9,242 nucleotides of DNA from Pseudomonadota bacterium (GCA_023388335.1 JAEWGL010000235.1:1-9242), one strand, 5' to 3'; positions 1 to 7,111 are shown, numbered from the stretch's first letter. Notes: generated by a model from the letters alone, not told the origin. Program-made: numbers and translations.

Positions 1-202
1 TGAGCGCCCGGCCGGCGTTGCCACTCCTCGCCATAGCCCTGCTATGACTCGTCGCGGCGCCTTGGCCGAACACCCAAGCCACTCGCCAAAAGAGAACGTA
101 TTTCCGAGACAGGACACGAGTAGGTAGTGGCTCCGTGCAGGCTGACCACTTGGGGCTTTCTCCGGGATTTTTCGTTTTCTTCAGGGCGTTGCTCGAGTGT
201 TC
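1..202. other. Region left of the immunity gene, no gene identified
   Basis: Two hundred bases hold no gene I can support and no T-tailed terminator after the immunity gene. A 6-bp inverted repeat, CATAGC (32–37) with GCTATG (41–46), surrounds CCT; its right arm contains an ATG on the plus strand and its left arm one on the minus strand. A plus-strand frame is open from the edge to a TAG at 125–127, and another from the edge to a TGA at 45–47. Either could be the end of a gene entering from the left, and a minus-strand gene could start at 34; none can be judged from so few codons. Confidence 0.35.
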
Positions 203-1309
203 TTATTGCTCGCGAATGCTCTGTGTCAGCTTGAGAAACCTCGGAATTACCGCCTCGGGCGGGGGCGTCAGGTCCTTCAGGTCGTCGGTGCCTTTCTGAA
301 AGGTGAACATCTGCACGGCCAGCAGCGGCCGGACCAGACCGCCGACATGGGCGATGGCGAACCAGGCGCGCTCTTGCTCCCCGGAGCCAGGGCGTGGGTC
401 GAGGCGCCAGCCTTCCAGGGTGGTCATGCGATTGCCGAAGAAGAACTTCTCCATGATTTTCGATTTTTTCCATTTTTCCGCATCGTAGCCCGGGCTGTAG
501 TTGGTGTTGTAGGTGCCTCGGGTGGGTCCGCTCGGGTCGTCCGGTGAAGCGTTGATCATGCTCATGATCACGTTCGGGGTGCTGGTGAAACGCAGGCTGT
601 TCTTGACGCTGAAACCGGTTTTGCCATCGTCATGGATAAAGCCGTAAGGCATGCATACGCCCGGGCCTTCAGGCACCTGATACAGCTCGCGGGGCTCGAA
701 GCGGGCAATGAGGTCTTTGATCCGCTGCGCGGAATCGGCGGTGGGTTTGTTCATGTGAAAGTAAAAGACGCGATTGTTGCGCCATAGTAGGATTTCATAG
801 GGAGCACGTTCGCTTCCTAGTACGTAAGCATCAGCCAAGCCAAGCTCATATCCATGTATATTTGTTTTTTGTATCTGGCGCTCCAGATTCTCTATTCTTT
901 TTTCAGTCTCCTTAACTACGCTAGCGGGATAATTCCTGTGTTTGATATTTTCGAGAATCTGCCTGTCGGTTTTTAATAGATTTTTCAGTTCTTCTTTATA
1001 GAGCTCCACGTCATAGACGATAGCGTTACGGGCTCGATCGAATATTTCGCGGCTTGTTATGTCGCTGATTCTGATAGTCAACTCGTCGTAGTCATAACGT
1101 ACAAAGTCACCGACTGCGCTAATCTTTTTTGAGAAGGTGTGCCCTCCTGGGCTGTTTATGTTGCGGCTTTCGATTCTGAAAGTGGCCCAATCAAACCTTT
1201 CTGTCGTTTGAAATTTGATGCGTCCTAAGCATTCTTGAAGAGCTGCGTCAGCCAGTGCTGTCTGGGATTCTAGTAGTAAGATGACAAGTGCTATTATTGC
1301 GCGGGTCAT
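203..1309 (-). CDS. Predicted periplasmic immunity protein of the Tle5 phospholipase D (Tli-like)
   Basis: 368 residues. An N-terminal Sec signal is clear: MTR, a hydrophobic core (4–13), then TALA with predicted cleavage after Ala20; mature protein from Asp21. No lipobox, so probably soluble in the periplasm. Cys27 and Cys219 are the only cysteines and could form a disulfide there. An alpha/beta-looking N-terminal part (21–100) is followed by a Lys/Glu-rich helical stretch (about 101–152, coiled-coil-like) and a C-terminal part (about 155–368) with GVCMPYGFIHDDG and SLRFTSTPNVIMSMINASP. These C-terminal features remind me of the Tli4-type immunity family, but I cannot confirm that without a profile search. 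Its position directly after the toxin, the ATGA coupling and export to the compartment where Tle5 acts all support immunity. The first half is much lower in GC than the second. Ends in TAA at 205–203. Confidence 0.82.
   Translation of the reverse strand: MTRAIIALVILLLESQTALADAALQECLGRIKFQTTERFDWATFRIESRNINSPGGHTFSKKISAVGDFVRYDYDELTIRISDITSREIFDRARNAIVYDVELYKEELKNLLKTDRQILENIKHRNYPASVVKETEKRIENLERQIQKTNIHGYELGLADAYVLGSERAPYEILLWRNNRVFYFHMNKPTADSAQRIKDLIARFEPRELYQVPEGPGVCMPYGFIHDDGKTGFSVKNSLRFTSTPNVIMSMINASPDDPSGPTRGTYNTNYSPGYDAEKWKKSKIMEKFFFGNRMTTLEGWRLDPRPGSGEQERAWFAIAHVGGLVRPLLAVQMFTFQKGTDDLKDLTPPPEAVIPRFLKLTQSIREQ
1306..1309 (-). other. ATGA stop/start overlap of tle5 and the immunity gene
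   Basis: The TGA of tle5 (1308–1306) overlaps the ATG of the next gene (1309–1307). The only upstream ribosome-site-like stretch is GAAGAG with about 8 bases spacing. Coupled translation would make toxin and immunity in fixed proportion from one message. Confidence 0.75.
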
Positions 1310-4300
1310 GCGCGGGACTCTTCGCGGGGAGCATGTTTGTTCAAGCCATCAACATACAGCTCATTTATTCCGTGCTCATGCCGGGCAATGATCGTCAAGT
1401 TTAAACCCGAGTCATTCTTCTCGCCTTTCGTCCAACTAATGGGTAACGCGGTAATGAAGCCTTCCACCCCAAGGGGTGCCGCATACTGTTTGACACCCAT
1501 GAGGCTTTTGCTCTCCCAGAACGCGTATTCATGCGGAAGCCTATCTGCCAGTTGGCCTCCAAATTCCAGATCTAGCGTGGATCGATACGTCCATGTTGGC
1601 CAGATAGATGTCGGAAACCCGTCTGGATATAGGTGTGCTGTCGACGCATCAATAACCTGCAATCGGCTAGCGTTTTGGGGAATAAAATTAAAAGATAACC
1701 CATAGATCCGCGAGTTTTGCTGAGCTCTTTCCTGGATGATTCGCCACGTTTGCTCTGCCGCAGGTTGATCCAGGCAATCCTCCAAACCGGTACACGCAGG
1801 AACAGCGCTCTTCTTGGTCTGGCTCATACCGAAGTGCTTTTTCCACAAATCCTTGCGCAACTGGTGGATAGCTCTTCCCACTTTTTGCTTGTGCTTGCCA
1901 TCGAGCAATACCTCGACTGGATCGCCGTCACGTACGATCACCGCCAGTTCCGAGTCACGCGTACCACATTGGCTGCGGTCGTTGATGTTGGCACTGCCCA
2001 AGATGGCTACCCGGTCGTCTGCAATCAGCAATTTGCTGTGCACGTAGATTTGCTCGGTTACGACCCAGCCTCCGAGATAACCCCATGTACGCAGGTTCAG
2101 TAAGGTCAGGTACGTTGTCCAATCCTGTTGGGCATACACGGGCCGCCCGCCGCTGTCTTTTCGTTCGATGATTTTTTCGGCCTCTTCCCGAGTGCAACCA
2201 CGATCCATCATCGCTTTCATTGCCATGTGCTGCTGAACCCGCTTGACCAGGCTCTGTTCGCCAAACACCAGGCTCTGCATGGTCAAATGAACCTGGTGCA
2301 TCACGTTCAGTGCGTTCAATGCTCCTTCCGGGTGCACCGGCAGGACCAGGTACACATGGAAGGGCCGATTCTCGTTGACCGCCCGGCCGATCCGGTCGGC
2401 CAGGGCCTTGCCGATGCTGTTGGATAGCTTCTGCTCCTGGCCCAGCTTTTTGGTGAGCCAACCTTGGGCGTTGGTTCGCCAGATCTTGAGAAAGCCGTCG
2501 ATGAACTGCCGCGCCTCTTCGCCAGGCTCCCGGCCGATGGCGGCGACTTCTTTCCAGTCGATCAGGGCACTGTCTTGCTCTTGCAGCGCTTCGCGCAGCT
2601 TGATCCGGGCGACGTAGTCCTGGCGCAGGCTGGCCGGATCCCGCAGGCTGGCCATGGGACCAGACAGAGGTCTGTCTTCGGACAATTCACCCTCATCGCC
2701 AAAATCCGTCTGGAAAAACTGGTTCTCGATGTAGATGAAGTGCTGCGCACTGGAAATGACCTGGAGCATTGCGCTGTGACAGTTGGCTTGTACCCCGCCC
2801 ACATTGATGCCCGGCGGCAGCGGCAGGTTGACGTTGGCCATGCGGCGACCCTTGGCCTCCTGGGCCGTCATGGTGGCCGAGGCGCTGCGCAGCACCTGCA
2901 CGCTGACCTTGCCTCGCTCCATCGCTGGCGGTGTCGGCAGGTCTTGGGGCTGGTTGATCCAGACCGGTTTGGGCAGCGGCAGGCGCACCTGGATGCGCTT
3001 GTCGACGTCCAGGTGGTTGGCTAACCCGGCGTCCTTGGCCAGGGTGTTCAGCCATTCCATGACGGCGACGATGACGTCGGTTTTCTCCACGCCCTTGAGA
3101 TCGGCGATATAGGCTTGCTGGCCGTTCCAGCGATCGATGAAATTACGGGACAAGTCGTAGACCGACGGCCCTTCGATGCGACTGTGGACGTCCTGCCACG
3201 GCATGCGCGGTTGATCCGCGGCCAATGTGCTGTAGTCCGCCGATGCCAGCGGTTGGGGGTCGTGCTTGAGGTAATGGAACGGCTCCTGATGGTGTTCCAG
3301 ACGGTCTTGCAGCAGCGCATAGAAGTGTCCGAGCAATGAGGTGGCGACCTGGTTGATATCGTTCAGCCAACCCATCTTTTCCGCGGGCATGGCGTCGTAC
3401 CCCTTGTCGCAGAACATCGCGATCAGGCGGCCGAGGTCGGTGGTGCTCATCCACCTGTTGATCAGCTCATGGCTTTTAAGGCGCAAGGGGGCGTGCAGGT
3501 TGCCGGTGCTGGTTTCGACTTCCCTGATCCAGGCCTGGACCTGACTTTTGAACGGCTCGGTGAGGGGTAACCGTACCCAGTTGGTCTTGATCAAGCGGGT
3601 GATCTGCCCAATGACCGTGTCGGTGAGGTACTGCTTGGCTGGCGCCAGTGGATCGAGGGCGCTGAGCTGTTCCTTGAAGCTGTTGCCAGCCTTGGATAAC
3701 CACTCGATGGCGGGATGGGCCGGGCTGGCCAACAGATCCTTGAACCAGGCGGCGGTGTTGATCAGGCTGGCGCGAGTAGGCAGCGCCCCATTCAGGCTAT
3801 CCGGTCCAATGGGCCTGGACAGGTCGAACAGCGAGGCCATCAGCAGCCCGGTGCGGCTGACATGCTGGTGCATGGGCATCCAGCCCAGATGCGCCACCCC
3901 CGGGTTATAGGCGTCATTGCCCTTGCGGTCCCTGGCATCGAGGCTGAAATCGTTGTCATCGCGCCGCCCGTACGCCAGGTCGATGCCGCCGATATAGCCG
4001 ATACGGTTGTCGATCACCACGCATTTCTGATGATGGGAAAAGGTCGAGCCCAGGCCTTTCATGTCGCTTTGCTGGATCGCCGGCGTGCAGAACGCTCGCG
4101 CGTCCCCCAGGCCGGCGTTGAGTTGAAATACCGCGAGCAGGGTTTCGAAGTCGTGGGTGCCGACGCTCGCCGCGGGGCTCAGCCAGGGCATGACGAAGAC
4201 TTTCAGCGTGGCGGTTTTCATCAGAGCGGCATGCAGGCATTGCCAAAGGCTTTGCTTGCCGTCGAGCGTCACGTCGTAGTTGATCTGCCAGCCGGTGATG

Positions 4301-4536
4301 AAGATCGACCGCTGGGCCGTGCTGATTTCCGTGGCCAGATCCCGGTAGTAGTCCTCGCCCGTGGTGAAAAAACGCACCTCGTTGCCGCTGCGCTTGGGGG
4401 CGAAGGCGGACGGGTCCTGGATGAAGAAGTCCGGCGCGCTGACCGCCGGCAACGCTTTGCCAGCGGCGGTGTTGATCTGGGTGATTTCCTTGTGGCGAAC
4501 GCCGTTGTAGGGGGCAGCGGAAACCGGCATGGTCAT
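1306..4536 (-). CDS. tle5: T6SS phospholipase D effector, Tle5 (PldA-like) family
   Basis: 1076 residues, close to the roughly 1100 of P. aeruginosa PldA. Tle5 enzymes hydrolyse phospholipids, notably phosphatidylethanolamine, after T6SS delivery into the periplasm of rival bacteria. Both HKD motifs are intact: HQKCVVID (169–176, with YIGGIDLAYG after it) and HSKLLIAD (833–840, followed by VAILGSANINDRS). IYIENQFF (601–608) is another typical phospholipase D sequence. An N-terminal TGWQINYD (81–88) belongs to the first lobe. Residues about 245–545 lie between the lobes and carry no motif I know; about 905–1076 form a tail containing WPTWTYRS (979–986). There is no signal peptide, as expected of VgrG-borne cargo. 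Start and stop both overlap neighbours by ATGA. GC content drops after residue about 933 (left of 1740). Family and catalysis are well supported; PldA-type rather than PldB-type rests on length and synteny. Confidence 0.93.
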   Translation of the reverse strand: MTMPVSAAPYNGVRHKEITQINTAAGKALPAVSAPDFFIQDPSAFAPKRSGNEVRFFTTGEDYYRDLATEISTAQRSIFITGWQINYDVTLDGKQSLWQCLHAALMKTATLKVFVMPWLSPAASVGTHDFETLLAVFQLNAGLGDARAFCTPAIQQSDMKGLGSTFSHHQKCVVIDNRIGYIGGIDLAYGRRDDNDFSLDARDRKGNDAYNPGVAHLGWMPMHQHVSRTGLLMASLFDLSRPIGPDSLNGALPTRASLINTAAWFKDLLASPAHPAIEWLSKAGNSFKEQLSALDPLAPAKQYLTDTVIGQITRLIKTNWVRLPLTEPFKSQVQAWIREVETSTGNLHAPLRLKSHELINRWMSTTDLGRLIAMFCDKGYDAMPAEKMGWLNDINQVATSLLGHFYALLQDRLEHHQEPFHYLKHDPQPLASADYSTLAADQPRMPWQDVHSRIEGPSVYDLSRNFIDRWNGQQAYIADLKGVEKTDVIVAVMEWLNTLAKDAGLANHLDVDKRIQVRLPLPKPVWINQPQDLPTPPAMERGKVSVQVLRSASATMTAQEAKGRRMANVNLPLPPGINVGGVQANCHSAMLQVISSAQHFIYIENQFFQTDFGDEGELSEDRPLSGPMASLRDPASLRQDYVARIKLREALQEQDSALIDWKEVAAIGREPGEEARQFIDGFLKIWRTNAQGWLTKKLGQEQKLSNSIGKALADRIGRAVNENRPFHVYLVLPVHPEGALNALNVMHQVHLTMQSLVFGEQSLVKRVQQHMAMKAMMDRGCTREEAEKIIERKDSGGRPVYAQQDWTTYLTLLNLRTWGYLGGWVVTEQIYVHSKLLIADDRVAILGSANINDRSQCGTRDSELAVIVRDGDPVEVLLDGKHKQKVGRAIHQLRKDLWKKHFGMSQTKKSAVPACTGLEDCLDQPAAEQTWRIIQERAQQNSRIYGLSFNFIPQNASRLQVIDASTAHLYPDGFPTSIWPTWTYRSTLDLEFGGQLADRLPHEYAFWESKSLMGVKQYAAPLGVEGFITALPISWTKGEKNDSGLNLTIIARHEHGINELYVDGLNKHAPREESRA
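4533..4536 (-). other. ATGA stop/start overlap of vgrG and tle5
   Basis: The TGA of vgrG (4535–4533) overlaps the ATG of tle5 (4536–4534). The bases before this ATG hold only AAGAA at 3-base spacing, too close for a good ribosome site. This favours translational coupling by terminating ribosomes. A second in-frame ATG at 4530–4528 has better spacing from the same AAGAA and could be the true start, shortening the protein by two residues. Confidence 0.75.
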
Positions 4537-6950
4537 TCGTTCTTGGGTTGCAGGCGGCTGTACAGATCGCCATCGGCGAGCACGTCCTGTGTGCTGCGTT
4601 CGTGGTTGGCGGCGTTGATCGTGCGGTGTCGGGCGCTGTGGTGAAAATCCAGGGCAGCGAGGGCGTAGCGCTCCTTGTCAGCGCTCGACGGTTCGTCAAG
4701 CAAGGCCACCGGTACCCGCTGTCCCGCATAGCACAGCCATAGCGGGCCGCTGCTCATACAGGCTTCGGATAGCCTAAGGCGTTGAGACTCGTCGATATTG
4801 ATCCGGCCATCTTCATCGGTAATGCCTTCGAGCAGGGGGGCTTCATGGCCGTCCTGAACGATGTGCCAATCGGTGTGGCTCAGGGGGAAGCTGTCATCGC
4901 CAGGAACATCGGTAAGGGTGATGTCGAAGCAATACGCCCGCGGCTTTTGCTCCGGCTTCGGCGGTACGACACCGGGTTGTGCCGTGCTCAACAGATTGCC
5001 GGCTTTAGCCGAGGACGCGGGCAGCGGCAATGCTGGGAGCAGGGTCGCAGCGCCACTGCCCGCGCCCGGCGAGCCGCCGGCGTTGAGCAGAATCCGCGGC
5101 CCCAGCACCGTCACCCCACCGGCATCGAGCTTGATGAAGCTGCCGCCGGCCTTCAAGGTCAGCTCCAGGCCTGCTTCGATCACCACCTTTTCACCGGCCT
5201 TGAGGTGAATTTCAGTGCCCGCCTCCAGCAACTGCGCAGTGCCGATCTTCACGTGCCGGTCATTGGCCACCGTCAGATGATCGTCCGCCTTCACCTCGGT
5301 CTTGCGATCGCCCACCGTGGTGCGGTGCTCCTCGGCCTTGAATTCGCTGTAGCTGTTGCCGACGACGGTGTCGTGGCGCTCGTGGCCGACGCGGATCTTC
5401 TGGTCGTTCCCGATGCTTTGGTCCCAGTCGCGCTGGGCGTGGATGAAGATCTGCTCCTGGCCTTTCTTGTCCTCGATACGCAACTCGTTGAAGCCGCCGC
5501 CACCGGGGCTGCTCAAGGTCTTGAAGGTAGTGCGGGTCTTGTTCACCGGCAGCGCGTACGGCACCTGGTTTTCGGCGTGGTACAGGCAGCCGGTGACCAG
5601 CGGCTGGTCGGGATCGCCTTCGAGAAAACCCACCAGCACCTCCATGCCCACGCGCGGAATGGCCATCGCGCCATAACGCTCGCCCGCCCAGCTCGACGAC
5701 ACGCGCAGCCAGCAACTGCTGGTCTCATCGCCCTGCGCTTCGCGGTCCCAGAAGAACTGCACCTTGACCCGGCCATATTCGTCGCAGTGGATCTCCTCAC
5801 CCTTAGGGCCGGTGACCACGGCGGTCTGGTGGCCGAGCACCTGCGGCTTGGGGTGCTTGAGTGGCGGGCGGAAGAAGACGTCCCAGGGCGTGGCGAAGAA
5901 GTGATTACGGTAGCCTTGATAAAAGTCGTCGTGGGTGTCGCGGGGCGCCGACTCTTCCAGCACTTGCGGCTGCTTGCCTTCGTGGCGGACCTCAGTGAGC
6001 AGCCAGAGATCGTTCCATTCCTGGCGTGGGTGCCCGCACAGGCGCATGAAATGGCCGCTGGCCAGGCGCGTCTCGTCGCCACGGCCCTCGGCCAGGCGAT
6101 AGTCGGCACGGTGGCGCTCCAGGGCGCGCTGGCTCAGCTGCTTGCCGCGGGCGCGGTCGGTGAAGTTGCCGGGGTAGTCGTAGTCTTCCAGGTCCGGCTC
6201 GGTGATGGGCGACGGCTCGGGTCTGTAGGCCGCCTCCATCAGCAGGCGGGGTTTCTCGAAGTCGTAGTCGCGTCGGGTGACACGGCTGGGGCGGCTTTCC
6301 AGGCGGACGTTGAAGCGTTTGATCACCGCCTCGTCGGCAACCATGCCGGTGTCCTGTACGTAGGCGGTCGAGCGGCTCAGCCTGGGAAAGAAGGTCTGGT
6401 CGTCGCCGAAGACCAGCAGATGGCCCGAGCGGCTGTGCTCGAAGTGGTAATGCACCCCTTCCTCTTCACACAAGCGCTGGATGAAGTGCAGGTCGGACTC
6501 GTCGTACTGCACGCAGTACTCGCGCGGCGGACAGGGTGTGCCGAGGGAGAAACGAAAGGCATCGCTGTGCAGGCCGTGCTCCTGCAGGATCACGGCGATG
6601 ATCTGGGGCGCGGTCGTCTGCTGGAAGATGCGCTGATTGATGCGGTGCGCCAGGTAGGCCAGGTGTGGCACCAGCACTATGCGGTAGTGGTGCAGGCGCT
6701 TGCCGGGGTCGCCCTGCGCAACCTGGTAGACCTGGCCGTGGATGCCGCTGCCAGCCGCATCGAAGGCCAGGAAGGCCGGTTTGTGCAGCAGGCTCTCCAG
6801 CTCGATGTCGGAACGCTCGCTGACCAGTTCGAGGGTGAACCGGTAGGTCTGGCTGATGCCTTCGCTGCCCTTGAATGACAGGACTTGCAAATCATGGGCA
6901 AGCCCCTCGAGGATCAGACTGAATCGGGTCAGGTTGGCAGGGCTGAACAT
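4533..6950 (-). CDS. vgrG: Type VI secretion spike protein VgrG (TssI) with C-terminal cargo-type extension
   Basis: 805 residues. Forms the trimeric, puncture-tip spike on the Hcp tube of the T6SS and carries effectors out. The N-terminal gp27-like part (about 1–370) starts in classic style (RFSLILEG, then YRFTLELVS) and contains CEEEGVHYHFEHS (161–173). The gp5-like OB domain follows (about 370–460), with EYGRVKVQFFWDRE, then WLRVSSSWAG and PRVGMEVLVGFLEGDPDQP. Residues about 480–625 include SPGGGGFNELRIEDKKG and short valine/glycine repeats expected to form the beta-helical needle. A Pro/Ala/Ser linker (626–670) leads to a 135-residue extension (671–805) with a GITDEDGRI motif, resembling transthyretin-like cargo-binding domains. 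The start is chosen from the strong AAGGAG site. The stop overlaps the tle5 start (ATGA). No PAAR or adaptor gene is adjacent. The spike function is certain; cargo binding by the extension is inferred. Confidence 0.96.
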   Translation of the reverse strand: MFSPANLTRFSLILEGLAHDLQVLSFKGSEGISQTYRFTLELVSERSDIELESLLHKPAFLAFDAAGSGIHGQVYQVAQGDPGKRLHHYRIVLVPHLAYLAHRINQRIFQQTTAPQIIAVILQEHGLHSDAFRFSLGTPCPPREYCVQYDESDLHFIQRLCEEEGVHYHFEHSRSGHLLVFGDDQTFFPRLSRSTAYVQDTGMVADEAVIKRFNVRLESRPSRVTRRDYDFEKPRLLMEAAYRPEPSPITEPDLEDYDYPGNFTDRARGKQLSQRALERHRADYRLAEGRGDETRLASGHFMRLCGHPRQEWNDLWLLTEVRHEGKQPQVLEESAPRDTHDDFYQGYRNHFFATPWDVFFRPPLKHPKPQVLGHQTAVVTGPKGEEIHCDEYGRVKVQFFWDREAQGDETSSCWLRVSSSWAGERYGAMAIPRVGMEVLVGFLEGDPDQPLVTGCLYHAENQVPYALPVNKTRTTFKTLSSPGGGGFNELRIEDKKGQEQIFIHAQRDWDQSIGNDQKIRVGHERHDTVVGNSYSEFKAEEHRTTVGDRKTEVKADDHLTVANDRHVKIGTAQLLEAGTEIHLKAGEKVVIEAGLELTLKAGGSFIKLDAGGVTVLGPRILLNAGGSPGAGSGAATLLPALPLPASSAKAGNLLSTAQPGVVPPKPEQKPRAYCFDITLTDVPGDDSFPLSHTDWHIVQDGHEAPLLEGITDEDGRINIDESQRLRLSEACMSSGPLWLCYAGQRVPVALLDEPSSADKERYALAALDFHHSARHRTINAANHERSTQDVLADGDLYSRLQPKNE

Positions 6951-6956
6951 CTCGTG

Positions 6957-6962
6957 CTCCTT
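6957..6962 (-). promoter_or_regulatory. Ribosome binding site fixing the vgrG start
   Basis: On the minus strand AAGGAG is followed by CACGAG and then ATG at 6950–6948, a 6-base spacing. This strong site selects the ATG encoding MFSPANL over the in-frame ATG at 7034, which would add 28 residues unlike any VgrG N-terminus and would run through the leader hairpins. Confidence 0.9.
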
Positions 6963-6965
6963 GAG

Positions 6966-7001
6966 GTGATACGAACTCTTCTTGAGAGGTGGTCGTATCA
7001 C
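6966..7001 (-). repeat. 9-bp inverted repeat immediately upstream of the vgrG ribosome binding site
   Basis: GTGATACGA (6966–6974) and TCGTATCAC (6993–7001) are exact reverse complements 18 bases apart. An inner CTCT/AGAG pair (6976–6979 with 6985–6988) closes a 5-base loop, so the whole 36 bases can fold into one interrupted hairpin. Its 3' end on the minus strand lies only 3 bases before the Shine–Dalgarno at 6957–6962. That position suits control of translation initiation, or an operator just downstream of the promoter. Confidence 0.6.
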
Positions 7002-7011
7002 GTCGAGGGCT

Positions 7012-7033
7012 TGATCCGAACCGAGACGGATCA
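7012..7033 (-). repeat. Perfect 7-bp inverted repeat in vgrG leader
   Basis: TGATCCG (7012–7018) and CGGATCA (7027–7033) are exact reverse complements with an 8-base spacer. It lies between the hairpin at 7048–7065 and the 9-bp repeat at 6966–7001, and as RNA would form the middle of three consecutive stem-loops before the ribosome binding site. Confidence 0.55.
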
Positions 7034-7047
7034 TAAGGACTTGAAGC

Positions 7048-7065
7048 TGCGCAAGAAGTTGCGCA
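7048..7065 (-). repeat. Perfect 7-bp inverted repeat (hairpin) in vgrG leader
   Basis: TGCGCAA (7048–7054) and TTGCGCA (7059–7065) are exact reverse complements around a 4-base loop. As RNA this is a short, stable hairpin with a CUUC loop. No T-run follows in either direction, so it is not an intrinsic terminator. It could be an RNA structure or a dimeric protein site. Confidence 0.6.
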
Positions 7066-7067
7066 CC

Positions 7068-7088
7068 TAGGCTGGAGCCCAGGGCCTA
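7068..7088 (-). repeat. Weak inverted repeat in vgrG leader
   Basis: TAGGC (7068–7072) pairs with GCCTA (7084–7088). An inner TGG/CCA pair (7073–7075 with 7079–7081) extends the stem to 8 bp with a 2-base bulge. CCTAG (7066–7070) can alternatively pair with CTAGG (7090–7094), giving competing folds. Weaker than the three repeats nearer the gene. Confidence 0.35.
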
Positions 7089-7101
7089 TCTAGGATTGCT
7101 G

Positions 7102-7111
7102 GCATTAATGC
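7102..7111. promoter_or_regulatory. 10-bp perfect palindrome, possible operator
   Basis: GCATTAATGC is a perfect palindrome next to an AAAAAATTT tract, about 155 bases upstream of the vgrG start. It could be a protein-binding site or overlap the promoter. The regulator is unknown. Confidence 0.25.

Noticed and set aside
1..120. Left-edge sequence with several open frames, considered as the start or end of a neighbouring gene
   Set aside because: Too few codons on either strand to recognise a protein, and the short CATAGC/GCTATG repeat alone does not identify an element.
42..473. 143-codon minus-strand frame overlapping the end of the immunity gene
   Set aside because: Arg/Pro-rich out-of-frame translation overlapping the real C-terminus; no ribosome site or motif.
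1651..1710. AT-rich stretch in tle5 as an internal promoter for the immunity gene
   Set aside because: It has TATCTT-like and TTTTAT-like hexamers but no reasonable -35 partner, and the AT content is explained by the low-GC coding block.
3715..4729. Long frames on both strands overlapping the 5' part of tle5
   Set aside because: Other-frame shadows; the tle5 frame carries the HKD motif and continues unbroken for 1076 codons.
4782..6878. 698-codon open frame on the plus strand opposite vgrG
   Set aside because: It mirrors the vgrG codon pattern in high-GC DNA, shows no recognisable domain, and vgrG is unmistakable on the other strand.
6951..7034. Longer vgrG start at 7034, adding 28 residues
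   Set aside because: The ATG at 6950 has a strong AAGGAG at 6-base spacing and gives a typical VgrG N-terminus; the extra residues look non-homologous and are coded by the leader hairpins.
6885..7070. 61-codon plus-strand frame across the vgrG start and leader
   Set aside because: Antisense to the vgrG N-terminus; its charged C-terminus is simply the translation of the inverted repeats.
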